From Roseovarius sp. UBA6217 (GTDB taxonomy: Bacteria > Pseudomonadota > Alphaproteobacteria > Rhodobacterales > Rhodobacteraceae), in NCBI GenBank assembly GCA_002421985.1, contig DISF01000015.1:669-20059 (forward strand): DNA of 19,391 bases. Direction: 5' to 3'. The translations under genes were made by a program, and so were the position numbers. The notes under the pieces were generated by a model, which searched no databases, had not been told where the DNA came from, and saw only the letters and a program-made list of their open reading frames with translations. Positions 8,794-16,519 of the stretch are shown here, one piece after another; position 1 is the first letter of the stretch, and each line of letters starts with the position of its first letter.

Positions 8794-8823
8794 CCGATCA
8801 CAATCGGGAACGGGAACGGGGAC
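8794..8823 (+). promoter_or_regulatory. hairpin and hexamer repeat in the kpsS leader
   Basis: CCGAT (8794-8798) and ATCGG (8803-8807) flank CACA. They run directly into GGGAAC, GGGAAC, GGGGAC (8806-8823), the last copy holding the probable ribosome-binding site GGGGA 9 bases before the kpsS ATG. AT-rich DNA at 8760-8786 is the likely promoter area, but no good -35/-10 pair was found. Effect on expression is inference. Confidence 0.35.
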
Positions 8824-8831
8824 ACGCAAAC

Positions 8832-10124
8832 ATGCCGGGACTGACCGGAGAGGGGCGCTCTTTCCTGCTGTTGCAGGGGCCGCACGGGCCGTTTTTCTAC
8901 CGGCTGGGGCAGATGCTGCGCCGGTCGGGGGCCGAGGTGCGGCGCGTGGGCTTCAACGCGGGCGATCGCGCCTTCTGGCCCGATACCGCGCGCTATATCG
9001 CCTATCGCGACCCGCCCGAGGCCTGGCCCGAGACCTTTGGCCGCCTCATCGAGACGCATGGCGTGACCGATCTGGTGCTCTACGGCGATACCCGCCCGAT
9101 CCATGCCGAGGCGGTGGCCATTGCGCGCGCGCGCGGCCTTACGGTGCATGTGTTCGAGGAGGGCTACATGCGCCCCTACTGGATCACCTACGAGCGCGAC
9201 GGTGCCAACGGGCATTCGCGGCTGATGAACCTTGGCATCGACGAGATGCGCGCCGCGCTGGCCGCCTCGGACATGGATACCGCCATGCCGCCGGCAAGCT
9301 GGGGCGACATGCGCCAGCACATATTCTACGGCGCGCTCTATCACGGCACCGTGCTGCTGCTGAACCGTGGCTATCGCCGCTTTCGCCCGCATCGCGCCCT
9401 CGGCGTCGGGCAGGAATTCGCGCTCTACCTCAAGCGCCTGCTGTTCATGCCGGTGCTGGCGCTGGAACGGCGGCTGGCCACGTGGCGCATCCGCACGGGG
9501 GGCTTTCCCTATCACGTCGCGCTGTTGCAGCTTGAACACGATGCCTCGTTTCAGGCGCATTCGCCGTTCACCTCGATGACCGAATTCCTCGAGGTGCTCA
9601 TCCGTGGCTTTGCCGAGGGCGCGCCGCCGCATCATCACCTCGTGGTCAAGGCGCACCCGCTCGAGGACGGGCGCGCACCGCTGCGCGCCACCCTGCGCCG
9701 CCTCATCGCGGCACATGGCTTGCGCGGCCGCGTGCATATGCTGCGCGGCGGCAAGCTCGCCCCGCTTCTCGACGAGGCGCGCAGCGCCGTCACCGTCAAT
9801 TCCACCGCCGGGCAACAGGTTCTGTGGCGCGGCATCCCGCTGCGCACCTTCGGCGCGGCGGTCTATGCCAAGCCCGAATTCGTCTCGACCGCGCCGCTGC
9901 GCGACTTCTTCGCCCATGCGCGGCGCCCCGATCGCCGCGCCTATGCAGATTACCGCCGCTTCCTGCTGGAAACCAGCCAGCTTCCCGGCGGGTTCTATTC
10001 GGCGCGCGGGCGGCGGCAGGTGCTGCGCCATGTCGTCGACATGATGCTGTCGCCCCACGATCCCTATGACGCGCTGAGCCGCGGCACCGCGGCCCCACGG
10101 CAACAGTTGCGCATCGTTCCCTGA
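8832..10124 (+). CDS. kpsS: capsule polysaccharide Kdo-transferase KpsS
   Basis: KpsS-type enzymes add the first beta-Kdo to lyso-phosphatidylglycerol, starting the poly-Kdo linker on which group 2 capsules are exported; they act at the cytoplasmic face of the inner membrane. The 430 residues carry the family landmarks: N-terminal LLLQGPHGPFFYRL (13-26), GDTRPIH (85-91), FEEGYMRP (108-115), QLEHDASF (233-240), KAHPLE (273-278, the HP pair of this transferase fold) and TVNSTAG (321-327). There is no signal peptide, as expected. The ATG at 8832 is preceded by GGGGA. It heads a plus-strand cassette with the export lipoprotein 99 bases downstream and KpsC after that. E. coli KpsS is of similar length. 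KpsS/LipB identity is well supported; the exact acceptor in this organism is inferred. Confidence 0.9.
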   Translation: MPGLTGEGRSFLLLQGPHGPFFYRLGQMLRRSGAEVRRVGFNAGDRAFWPDTARYIAYRDPPEAWPETFGRLIETHGVTDLVLYGDTRPIHAEAVAIARARGLTVHVFEEGYMRPYWITYERDGANGHSRLMNLGIDEMRAALAASDMDTAMPPASWGDMRQHIFYGALYHGTVLLLNRGYRRFRPHRALGVGQEFALYLKRLLFMPVLALERRLATWRIRTGGFPYHVALLQLEHDASFQAHSPFTSMTEFLEVLIRGFAEGAPPHHHLVVKAHPLEDGRAPLRATLRRLIAAHGLRGRVHMLRGGKLAPLLDEARSAVTVNSTAGQQVLWRGIPLRTFGAAVYAKPEFVSTAPLRDFFAHARRPDRRAYADYRRFLLETSQLPGGFYSARGRRQVLRHVVDMMLSPHDPYDALSRGTAAPRQQLRIVP

Positions 10125-10223
10125 GGCAGGCCACAGGAAAGGCTGGATTTTTCGAGGCCGTTGCAGTAGCGTTACCAGAAAAAAGCCCGAGGCAGAACAA
10201 GAACAGGTCGAGGAGACCGAGCC

Positions 10224-11372
10224 GTGACATCCCGACACTACCGATGGGTGCGCCCCGTCGCGCTCTTGCTGGTGGCCAGCCTTGTGGCCGGGTGCGGCCT
10301 GCCGCGCATGGGCCCCAACAAGCGCCAGATATACTCCGGATCGGTGCAACAGCAGGGCGATGCCTTCGTCGTCACCGTCAATGACCGCGTCACGCGCGCC
10401 ACGGCGGTGCAGCCCGCGCTCGGCTTTACCGAGGATTTTCTCAACGCGGGCCTGCTCGGCTCGGACACGATCAGCCCCGGCGACACGCTGGGCCTGACGA
10501 TCTGGGAAAACGTCGATGACGGGCTTCTGACCGGGGCAACCGCCAACCAGACCATCCTTGAAGAGGTGCAGGTTGATGGCTCCGGCTTTATCTTCGTGCC
10601 TTATGCAGGCCGGATCAAGGCGGCAGGCAACACGCCCGAGGGCGTGCGCCGCGTCATCACCGAGCGGCTCGATCAGCAAACCCCCGATCCGCAGGTCGAG
10701 GTGCGCCGCGTCGCGGGCAACGGCTCTACCGTGTCGGTCAGCGGCGCGGTGAGCGGTCAGGGCGTCTACCCGATCGAGGCACCGACGCGGCGGCTCTCGG
10801 CGATGATAACGGCGGCGGGCGGTATCGCGATCGAGCCGGAGGTGGCGCAAATCACTGTCATTCGCGGCGACAAGCGCGCCAAGGTCTGGTTTCAGGACCT
10901 GTTCAAATATCCGCAATTCGACATCCCGCTGCGCGGCGGCGACCGTATCCTTGTCGAATCCGATACCCGCTCCTACACCGCGCTCGGCGCGACCGGCACG
11001 CAGGCGCGCGTGACTTTCCAGACCCAGACGCTCAGCGCACTCGAAGGTATCGCGCAGGTGGGCGGGCTCAGCGTTTCCTCCGCCGATCCCACGGGTGTCT
11101 TCGTGCTGCGCAACGAGCCAGCCGAGATCGCCAACCAGGTTCTGGGCCGCGACGATCTGGTGGGCGCGCAACGCCTCATCTACGTGCTCGACCTCACCCA
11201 GCCCAACGGCATGTTCATGGCCCGCGATTTCGCGATCCGCGACGATGACACGATCTACGTGACCGAAGCCCCGTTCTCGCAATGGGCCAAGGTGATCGCG
11301 GCAATGACCGGCACGCTGGGCGCGGTCGGCTCGGTCTCGACGGCATCGAGCACGCTTTCAGGCGACATATGA
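10224..11372 (+). CDS. outer-membrane polysaccharide export lipoprotein (Wza/BexD/CtrA/KpsD class)
   Basis: It is predicted to form the outer-membrane channel through which capsule polysaccharide leaves the cell. The 382-residue precursor has a lipoprotein signal peptide: basic start, hydrophobic PVALLLVASLVAGC, with the lipobox VAGC making C24 the lipidated residue. A polysaccharide-export domain follows (LGLTIWENVDDGLLTG, VDGSGFIFVPYAGRIKAAG), then two SLBB-like segments (VSVSGAVSGQGVYPIEAPTR and the region around SALEGIAQVGGLS). Its size fits BexD/CtrA better than the longer E. coli KpsD, so I give no symbol. The start is GTG at 10224, with GAGGAG 8 bases upstream. Its stop overlaps the KpsC start by four bases (ATGA), showing translational coupling. 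Confidence 0.9.
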   Translation: MTSRHYRWVRPVALLLVASLVAGCGLPRMGPNKRQIYSGSVQQQGDAFVVTVNDRVTRATAVQPALGFTEDFLNAGLLGSDTISPGDTLGLTIWENVDDGLLTGATANQTILEEVQVDGSGFIFVPYAGRIKAAGNTPEGVRRVITERLDQQTPDPQVEVRRVAGNGSTVSVSGAVSGQGVYPIEAPTRRLSAMITAAGGIAIEPEVAQITVIRGDKRAKVWFQDLFKYPQFDIPLRGGDRILVESDTRSYTALGATGTQARVTFQTQTLSALEGIAQVGGLSVSSADPTGVFVLRNEPAEIANQVLGRDDLVGAQRLIYVLDLTQPNGMFMARDFAIRDDDTIYVTEAPFSQWAKVIAAMTGTLGAVGSVSTASSTLSGDI

Positions 11373-13381
11373 CGCCAGACCACGATGACAGACCCGCCGG
11401 GAACGAGAGGCCCCGGCGGGTTTTCTATTTCAACGGCGGGTTCCTTTGGCAGACCCGCCTGCGGCGCATCCTGCAGCTTGCGGGCTATCCGCTGCGGCTT
11501 GGCTGGCCCGGCGCCGGGGACAGCATCGCCGTATGGGGCCGCTCGCCCTATGCCGCGCGCGGCGAGCGGATGGCGGCGCGCACCGGCGCGCAGATCCTGC
11601 GGATCGAGGATGCGTTCCTGCGCTCGGTGCTGCCGGGGCGCAGCGGCGCGCCGCCGCTGGGCCTGCTGATCGACCGGCAGGGCGTGCATTTCGACGCCTC
11701 CGCCCCGTCCGATCTCGAAGACCTGCTCGCGCGCCACCCGCTCGACGACACGCCGCTTCTGGATCGTGCGCGCGACGCCATCGCGCGGCTGCGCGCGGGG
11801 CACCTGAGCAAGTATTCCGGCACCGATCCCGCCCTGCCCTGCCCCGATCCGGGCTATGTTCTGGTGATCGACCAGACACGCGGCGATGCCTCGATCCGGC
11901 ATGGCGGAGCGGGTGCGGCCACGTTCCACGACATGCTGGCCCACGCGCAGGCAGAGCACCCCCACGCGCGGATTCTGATAAAGACCCATCCCGAGACCGC
12001 GCAGGGCCACCGCGCGGGCCATTTCAGCGCCGCGGATACGGGCGGGCGCATCACGCTCACCGCCGCCCCGCTCAGCCCCTGGCCCCTGCTGGAGGGGGCG
12101 ATCGCGGTCTATACCGTCAGCTCGCAAATGGGGTTCGAGGCGATCCTTGCAGGCCACCGCCCGCAGGTCTTCGGGCGGCCCTTCTACGCAGGCTGGGGCC
12201 TGACCGAGGATCGCCACCCCGAGAGCCTTGCCCGGCGCGGGCGCGCGCTCACCCGCGCGCAGCTCTTTGCCGCCGCGATGATCCTCTACCCCACCTGGTA
12301 TGATCCCTGCCGCGACCGGCTCTGCGATCTTGAGGACGCGCTGGCGCAGTTCGAGGCCGAAACCCGCGCCTGGCGCGAGGATCACCGGGGCTGGAGCGCG
12401 CATGGGATGCGGCTGTGGAAACGCGCGCCGGTGCAGGGGTTTTTCGGCGCGCAGCGGCGGGTGATCTTCAACCGCCCGCGCGAGGGCCGCCCGGCGATGG
12501 TCTGGGCTTCGGCGGCGGCGGTGCCCGAGGGGGCCGCCCGCGTCGAGGATGGCTTTTTGCGGTCGCGCGGGCTGGGCGCCGATCTGGTGGCCCCGCTGTC
12601 GCTGGTGCTCGACGATCTCGGCATCTATTACGATCCCGGCCGCGAAAGCAGGCTGGAGCGGCTGATCGCCACGCGCGCCGCGCTGCGCCCCGATGAGGAG
12701 CGGCGCGCCCGCGCGCTCATCGCCACGCTCATCCGCCACGGGCTGAGCAAATACAATCTTGGCCAGCCCGCCCCCGACTTGCCCAAGGGCCACCGTATCC
12801 TCGTGCCCGGACAGGTCGAGGATGACGCCTCGATCCGGCTCGGCGCGGGCAGGACCGCCACCAATCTCGCGCTGCTGCACCGCGCGCGCGCCGAAAATCC
12901 CAGGTCCGTGATCCTCTACAAGCCCCACCCGGATGTGGAGGCCGGGCTGCGCCCCGGCGCGATCCCCCCTGAGGCGCTCGGCGGTCTGGCGGATGTCGTC
13001 CTGACCACCACCGATCCCGCCACCCTCCTGCCGCTGGTCGACGAGGTGTGGACCATGACCTCGCTCATGGGCTTCGAGGCGCTGTTGCGCGGGCTGCGCG
13101 TGACCACCACCGGCGCGCCGTTCTACGCGGGCTGGGGCCTTACCCGCGATCTGGGCGATATTCCCGCCCGCCGCACCGCGCGCCCCACGCTTGCCGGGCT
13201 GGTCCATGCCGCGCTGATCGACTATCCGCGCTACCGCGATCCGGTCTCGGGCCTGCCCTGCCCGGTCGAGGTGGTGGCCTGTCGCCTCGCCACCGGCAAG
13301 GGCCTGCGCGCGGGCGCGGCCAACCGGCTTCTGGCCAAGGCACAAGGCGCGCTCGCGGGCCACGCATGGCTGTGGCGGTAG
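11369..13381 (+). CDS. kpsC: capsule polysaccharide Kdo-transferase KpsC (two transferase domains)
   Basis: KpsC extends the lipid-linked Kdo primer with alternating linkages, using two glycosyltransferase domains in one chain. The 670 residues match E. coli KpsC (about 675). The duplication is visible: RIEDAFLRS (78-86) with RVEDGFLRS (391-399); QTRGDASIR (169-177) with QVEDDASIR (482-490); KTHPE (205-209) with KPHPD (518-522); SSQMGFEAILAG (251-262) with TSLMGFEALLRG (564-575); and FYAGWGLT at 272-279 and 585-592. The repeat offset is about 313 residues, and both copies keep the HP and GFEA motifs, so both look active. The ATG at 11369 overlaps the preceding stop as ATGA. The frame is open further upstream to 11282, but that part is inside the lipoprotein gene. 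A hairpin follows 22 bases after the stop. Confidence 0.93.
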   Translation: MTPDHDDRPAGNERPRRVFYFNGGFLWQTRLRRILQLAGYPLRLGWPGAGDSIAVWGRSPYAARGERMAARTGAQILRIEDAFLRSVLPGRSGAPPLGLLIDRQGVHFDASAPSDLEDLLARHPLDDTPLLDRARDAIARLRAGHLSKYSGTDPALPCPDPGYVLVIDQTRGDASIRHGGAGAATFHDMLAHAQAEHPHARILIKTHPETAQGHRAGHFSAADTGGRITLTAAPLSPWPLLEGAIAVYTVSSQMGFEAILAGHRPQVFGRPFYAGWGLTEDRHPESLARRGRALTRAQLFAAAMILYPTWYDPCRDRLCDLEDALAQFEAETRAWREDHRGWSAHGMRLWKRAPVQGFFGAQRRVIFNRPREGRPAMVWASAAAVPEGAARVEDGFLRSRGLGADLVAPLSLVLDDLGIYYDPGRESRLERLIATRAALRPDEERRARALIATLIRHGLSKYNLGQPAPDLPKGHRILVPGQVEDDASIRLGAGRTATNLALLHRARAENPRSVILYKPHPDVEAGLRPGAIPPEALGGLADVVLTTTDPATLLPLVDEVWTMTSLMGFEALLRGLRVTTTGAPFYAGWGLTRDLGDIPARRTARPTLAGLVHAALIDYPRYRDPVSGLPCPVEVVACRLATGKGLRAGAANRLLAKAQGALAGHAWLWR

Positions 13382-13403
13382 GGCGCTGCACCTGACCAAA
13401 GAG

Positions 13404-13426
13404 GCCCCCTATGCGTCATAAGGGGC
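13404..13426 (+). terminator. stem-loop downstream of kpsC
   Basis: GCCCCCTATG (13404-13413) pairs with CATAAGGGGC (13417-13426) around a CGT loop, with one C-A mismatch. It starts 23 bases past the kpsC stop. There is no U-tract, so it may need Rho or act only as a 3' stabiliser; a C-rich, G-poor tract follows at 13571-13650. Confidence 0.5.
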
Positions 13427-13570
13427 GGCCATGCATGACAGTGCTGCCGATTGGCAAAATAGCGCCGTGGTTGGGTAGGGTCTGTTGGCACCATTCGCCT
13501 CCTGCACCCGCGCGGAATCAAGGCGTGCTTGCGCGCCGCCGCGCGAGCGCGCGACCGTCCCAACGCGCTC

Positions 13571-13650
13571 TACCGCGCAACCCGCACCCCACACCGTCCA
13601 AACCCCGCCCGCCCGGCACCTGCCACCAACCAAAACACCCGTGCCACCCG
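13571..13650 (+). terminator. candidate Rho-utilisation tract after kpsC
   Basis: By hand count these 80 bases contain 45 C, 12 G, 19 A and 4 T, a strong C-over-G excess on the transcribed-strand sense, unlike the flanking genes. Such C-rich, unstructured RNA is the known hallmark of rut sites. It sits downstream of the capsule cassette and upstream of the next plus-strand promoter, where read-through would have to be stopped. Function is inference. Confidence 0.35.
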
Positions 13651-13735
13651 AGGGCACAAAACCCGGACCGTGTTCGCCGACCTCCCGATGACCGCGCCAT
13701 ATCCGCCTCATTTTCTGAAAAAACGCCGCTTGCGC

Positions 13736-13765
13736 TTGAATTGCGCCGCATTGCGGGTCTAGAGC
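13736..13765 (+). promoter_or_regulatory. weak candidate promoter of the sulfate-activation gene
   Basis: TTGAAT (13736-13741) is followed after 17-18 bases by CTAGAG/TAGAGC (13759-13765), about 65 bases before the chosen start. The -10 match is poor, so this is only a location hint. Confidence 0.2.
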
Positions 13766-13827
13766 GCGGCCAGGCGGCGGCACCGGCCCGCCCGCGCCCC
13801 GGCAGTCACATCACGATGAAGGTTACC

Positions 13828-15540
13828 ATGCAGTCTCCCAATCTCGCCCCCGTCCCCGAACTCTATGTCTCCTACGAGAGCGCGCAAAAGCTCAAGGTCG
13901 AGGCGGGCAACCTCGCAAGCTGGGACCTCACACCGCGCCAGATCTGCGATCTGGAACTGCTGATGAATGGCGGGTTCAACCCGCTCAAGGGGTTCCTTTC
14001 CGAGGCCGATTACAACGGCGTCGTGGACAACATGCGCCTGGCCGATGGCACGCTCTGGCCGATACCGATCACCCTCGATGTGAGCGAGGCATTCGCCGAG
14101 GGGGTCGAGATCGGGCAGGATATCGCGCTGCGCGATCAGGAGGGCGTGATCCTCGCCACGATGACCGTCACCGACCGCTGGACGCCGGACAAGGCGCACG
14201 AGGCAGAAAAGGTCTTTGGTGCCGATGACGTGGCGCATCCGGCGGTCAACTACCTGCACCACACCGCAGGCAAGGTCTATCTTGGCGGCCCGGTCACCGG
14301 CATTCAGCCCCCGGTGCATTACGATTTCCGCGGCCGCCGCGACACGCCCAACGAATTGCGCGCGCTCTTCCGCAAACTGGGCTGGCGGCGCGTGGTGGCC
14401 TTCCAGACCCGCAACCCGCTGCACCGCGCGCATCAGGAACTGACGTTCCGCGCGGCGCGCGAGGCGCAGGCCAACCTGCTCATCCATCCGGTCGTGGGCA
14501 TGACCAAACCGGGCGATGTCGATCACTTCACCCGCGTGCGCTGCTACGAGGCGGTGCTTGACAAATACCCCGCCTCGACCACCACGATGAGCCTGCTCAA
14601 TCTCGCCATGCGCATGGCCGGCCCGCGCGAGGCGGTCTGGCACGGCATCATCCGCCGCAACCACGGCTGCACCCATTTCATCGTCGGGCGCGATCATGCC
14701 GGCCCCGGTCAGAATTCGGCCGGCGAGGATTTCTACGGCCCCTACGAGGCGCAAGACCTGTTCCGCGCGCATCAGGACGAAATCGGCATCGAGATGGTCG
14801 ATTTCAAACACATGGTCTATGTGCAGGAACGCGCCCAATACGAGGCCATCGACGAGATCGAGGACCGCGACAACGTCACCATCCTCAACATCTCGGGCAC
14901 CGAGTTGCGCCGCCGCCTGCAAGAGGGGCTGGAAATCCCCGACTGGTTTTCCTTCCCCGAGGTGGTGAGCGAGCTGCGCCGCACCCGTCCGCCGCGCTCC
15001 AAGCAGGGTTTCACCGTGTTCTTCACCGGCTTTTCCGGCTCGGGCAAATCCACCATCGCCAACGCGCTCATGGTCAAGCTGATGGAGATGGGCGGGCGTC
15101 CGGTGACGCTTCTGGATGGCGATATCGTGCGCAAGAATCTCAGCTCCGAGCTGGGTTTCTCCAAGGAGCACCGAGACCTGAACATTCGCCGCATCGGCTA
15201 TGTCGCGTCCGAGATCACCAAGAATGGCGGCATCGCCATCTGCGCGCCGATTGCCCCCTACGCCGCCACCCGCCGCGCCGTGCGCGAGGATGTCGAGCAA
15301 TACGGTGCCTTCGTCGAGGTCCATGTGGCGACCAGCATCGAGGAATGCGAACGCCGCGACCGCAAGGGGCTCTATAAACTGGCGCGCGAGGGCAAGATCA
15401 AGGAATTCACCGGGATTTCAGACCCCTATGATGTGCCCGAAAACCCCGAATTGCGCGTCGAGACCGAGAATGTCGATGTGGACAACTGCGCCCATCAGGT
15501 CATTCTCAAGCTCGAACAGATGGGCCTCGTCGCGGGATGA
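13828..15540 (+). CDS. cysC: bifunctional sulfate adenylyltransferase/adenylylsulfate kinase
   Basis: The fused enzyme activates sulfate: the N-terminal ATP sulfurylase makes APS from ATP and sulfate, and the C-terminal APS kinase phosphorylates it to PAPS for cysteine synthesis or sulfation. In 570 residues the sulfurylase part (to about 390) shows QTRNPLHRAH (193-202, with the catalytic H-x-x-H) and GRDHAGPG (287-294). The kinase part shows the P-loop GFSGSGKST (401-409), followed by DGDIVRKNL, where substrate binds. Both active sites look intact. I chose the ATG at 13828 because GAAGG lies 5 bases upstream; the ATG at 13816 would add only four residues and has no such site. It is monocistronic, between the capsule cassette and trpA. 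The kinase-like C-terminus of fungal ATP sulfurylases lacks activity; here the P-loop is complete, so kinase activity is expected. Confidence 0.95.
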   Translation: MQSPNLAPVPELYVSYESAQKLKVEAGNLASWDLTPRQICDLELLMNGGFNPLKGFLSEADYNGVVDNMRLADGTLWPIPITLDVSEAFAEGVEIGQDIALRDQEGVILATMTVTDRWTPDKAHEAEKVFGADDVAHPAVNYLHHTAGKVYLGGPVTGIQPPVHYDFRGRRDTPNELRALFRKLGWRRVVAFQTRNPLHRAHQELTFRAAREAQANLLIHPVVGMTKPGDVDHFTRVRCYEAVLDKYPASTTTMSLLNLAMRMAGPREAVWHGIIRRNHGCTHFIVGRDHAGPGQNSAGEDFYGPYEAQDLFRAHQDEIGIEMVDFKHMVYVQERAQYEAIDEIEDRDNVTILNISGTELRRRLQEGLEIPDWFSFPEVVSELRRTRPPRSKQGFTVFFTGFSGSGKSTIANALMVKLMEMGGRPVTLLDGDIVRKNLSSELGFSKEHRDLNIRRIGYVASEITKNGGIAICAPIAPYAATRRAVREDVEQYGAFVEVHVATSIEECERRDRKGLYKLAREGKIKEFTGISDPYDVPENPELRVETENVDVDNCAHQVILKLEQMGLVAG

Positions 15541-15554
15541 GAGGGGCGGGCGCG

Positions 15555-15586
15555 GGGCGCGGGCCGGGTGATGCCCGGCCCCGCCC
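15555..15586. terminator. GC-rich stem-loop between convergent genes
   Basis: GGGCCGGG (15561-15568) pairs perfectly with CCCGGCCC (15574-15581) around TGATG. With one bulged C (15560) the stem extends through GGGCG (15555-15559) and CGCCC (15582-15586), giving 13 pairs. It fills the 57-base space between the stop codons of the sulfate-activation gene and trpA, so it can serve both strands. No U-tract is present on either side. Confidence 0.6.
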
Positions 15587-15597
15587 GAGCCGCGCCG

Positions 15598-16389
15598 TCA
15601 TGCGCGATGCGCCCCCTCGGCCAGTGATGCCACGAAATCGAGCACCTCGGCCACCGGGCGGCCCTTGGCGATCTCGGCCACGATCGCCGAGCCGACAACG
15701 CAGCCATCGGCCACGCCCGCGATGGTCCGCGCAGTCTCTGGCGTGCGGATGCCGAAACCCACGATCACCGGCAGATCGGTCCGCGCCTTGATCCGCGCCA
15801 CCTCGGGGGCGACATCGCCCGCCTCTGCCGCCGCCGCCCCGGTGATCCCGGTGATCGAGACGTAATAGACAAATCCGCTCGTGTTTGTCAGCACCTTGGG
15901 CAGGCGCGCATCGTCGGTCGTGGGCGTGGCCAGCCGGATGAAATTCAGCCCCGCCGCCTGCGCGGGCAGGCACAGCTCGTCATCCTCCTCGGGGGGCAGA
16001 TCCACCACGATAAGCCCGTCAACGCCCGCCGCCCCGGCATCCGCCAGGAAGCGCGGCACGCCGCGATTGTAGATCGGGTTGTAATAGCCCATCAGCACGA
16101 TGGGGGTGGTGTCGTCGGTCTCGCGGAACTCTGCCACCATGCCCAGCGCCCGCTCCAGCGTCATGCCCGCCGCCAGCGCGCGCTGCCCGGCAAGCTGGAT
16201 GGTCGCGCCATCGGCCATCGGATCGGTGAAGGGCACGCCCAGCTCTATGATGTCCACGCCCGCGCCCGGCAGCCCCTTCATCACCTGCATCGCGGTATCG
16301 CGGTCGGGATCGCCCGCCATGATGTAGGAGACGAACGCCTTGCGCCCCTCGGCGCGAAGCTGGGCGAATTTGGCGTCGATGCGGGTCAT
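15598..16389 (-). CDS. trpA: tryptophan synthase alpha subunit
   Basis: It cleaves indole-3-glycerol phosphate to indole and glyceraldehyde-3-phosphate and passes indole to the beta subunit (TrpB). The 263-residue TIM barrel has the expected length. The catalytic residues fall at the E. coli numbers: E49 in DIIELGVPFTDP (46-57) and D60 in MADGATIQ. The later phosphate-binding parts VGFGIRTPE and VVGSAIV are also present. The ATG at 16389 has AAGG 8 bases upstream. TrpB and the other trp genes are not adjacent: upstream is the divergent ychF. No leader peptide rich in Trp codons precedes it. It converges with the sulfate-activation gene. Confidence 0.96.
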   Translation of the reverse strand: MTRIDAKFAQLRAEGRKAFVSYIMAGDPDRDTAMQVMKGLPGAGVDIIELGVPFTDPMADGATIQLAGQRALAAGMTLERALGMVAEFRETDDTTPIVLMGYYNPIYNRGVPRFLADAGAAGVDGLIVVDLPPEEDDELCLPAQAAGLNFIRLATPTTDDARLPKVLTNTSGFVYYVSITGITGAAAAEAGDVAPEVARIKARTDLPVIVGFGIRTPETARTIAGVADGCVVGSAIVAEIAKGRPVAEVLDFVASLAEGAHRA

Positions 16390-16458
16390 TGCGGCAGCCT
16401 TTGCTCTGTCATGGTCGCGCGGGTTTGGCGCAATCGGCGGGGAAAATCAATGGCCGCC

Positions 16459-16488
16459 TTGACGCCGCCCCGCCGCCCCCCGTAGATG
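16459..16488 (+). promoter_or_regulatory. candidate ychF promoter
   Basis: TTGACG (16459-16464) and TAGATG (16483-16488) are separated by 18 bases, ending 31 bases before the ychF start. The -35 matches well and the -10 only partly; the site is in the divergent spacer shared with trpA. Confidence 0.4.
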
Positions 16489-16519
16489 CCCCCGACCTGA
16501 GAGCAGAATGGGGGCGCAG

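Larger units (their letters stand above)
13382..13827. other. 446-base gap between kpsC and the sulfate-activation gene
   Basis: No supported gene lies here. An open frame runs through it into the sulfate-activation gene but looks non-coding. From left to right the gap holds the kpsC stem-loop (13404-13426), a less GC-rich block (about 13430-13510) that may be a dispersed repeat or remnant, a C-rich, G-poor stretch (13571-13650), and a possible promoter (13736-13765) before the next gene. Confidence 0.6.

Noticed and set aside
8784..13399. Two very long minus-strand open frames (8784-11282 and 11255-13399) opposite the capsule genes
   Set aside because: They mirror the third-position GC bias of kpsS, the export lipoprotein and kpsC. 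Their translations are rich in H, R, A and G with no recognisable domain, while the plus-strand proteins are full-length family members.
13411..13827. N-terminal extension of the sulfate-activation protein by up to 139 residues
   Set aside because: The extension is Pro/Arg/His-rich without family similarity and spans the C-rich tract. A good ribosome-binding site precedes the ATG at 13828, where the conserved protein begins.
16390..16519. Trp attenuator or leader peptide before trpA
   Set aside because: No short frame with tandem TGG codons and no alternative terminator/antiterminator pair was seen on the minus strand.
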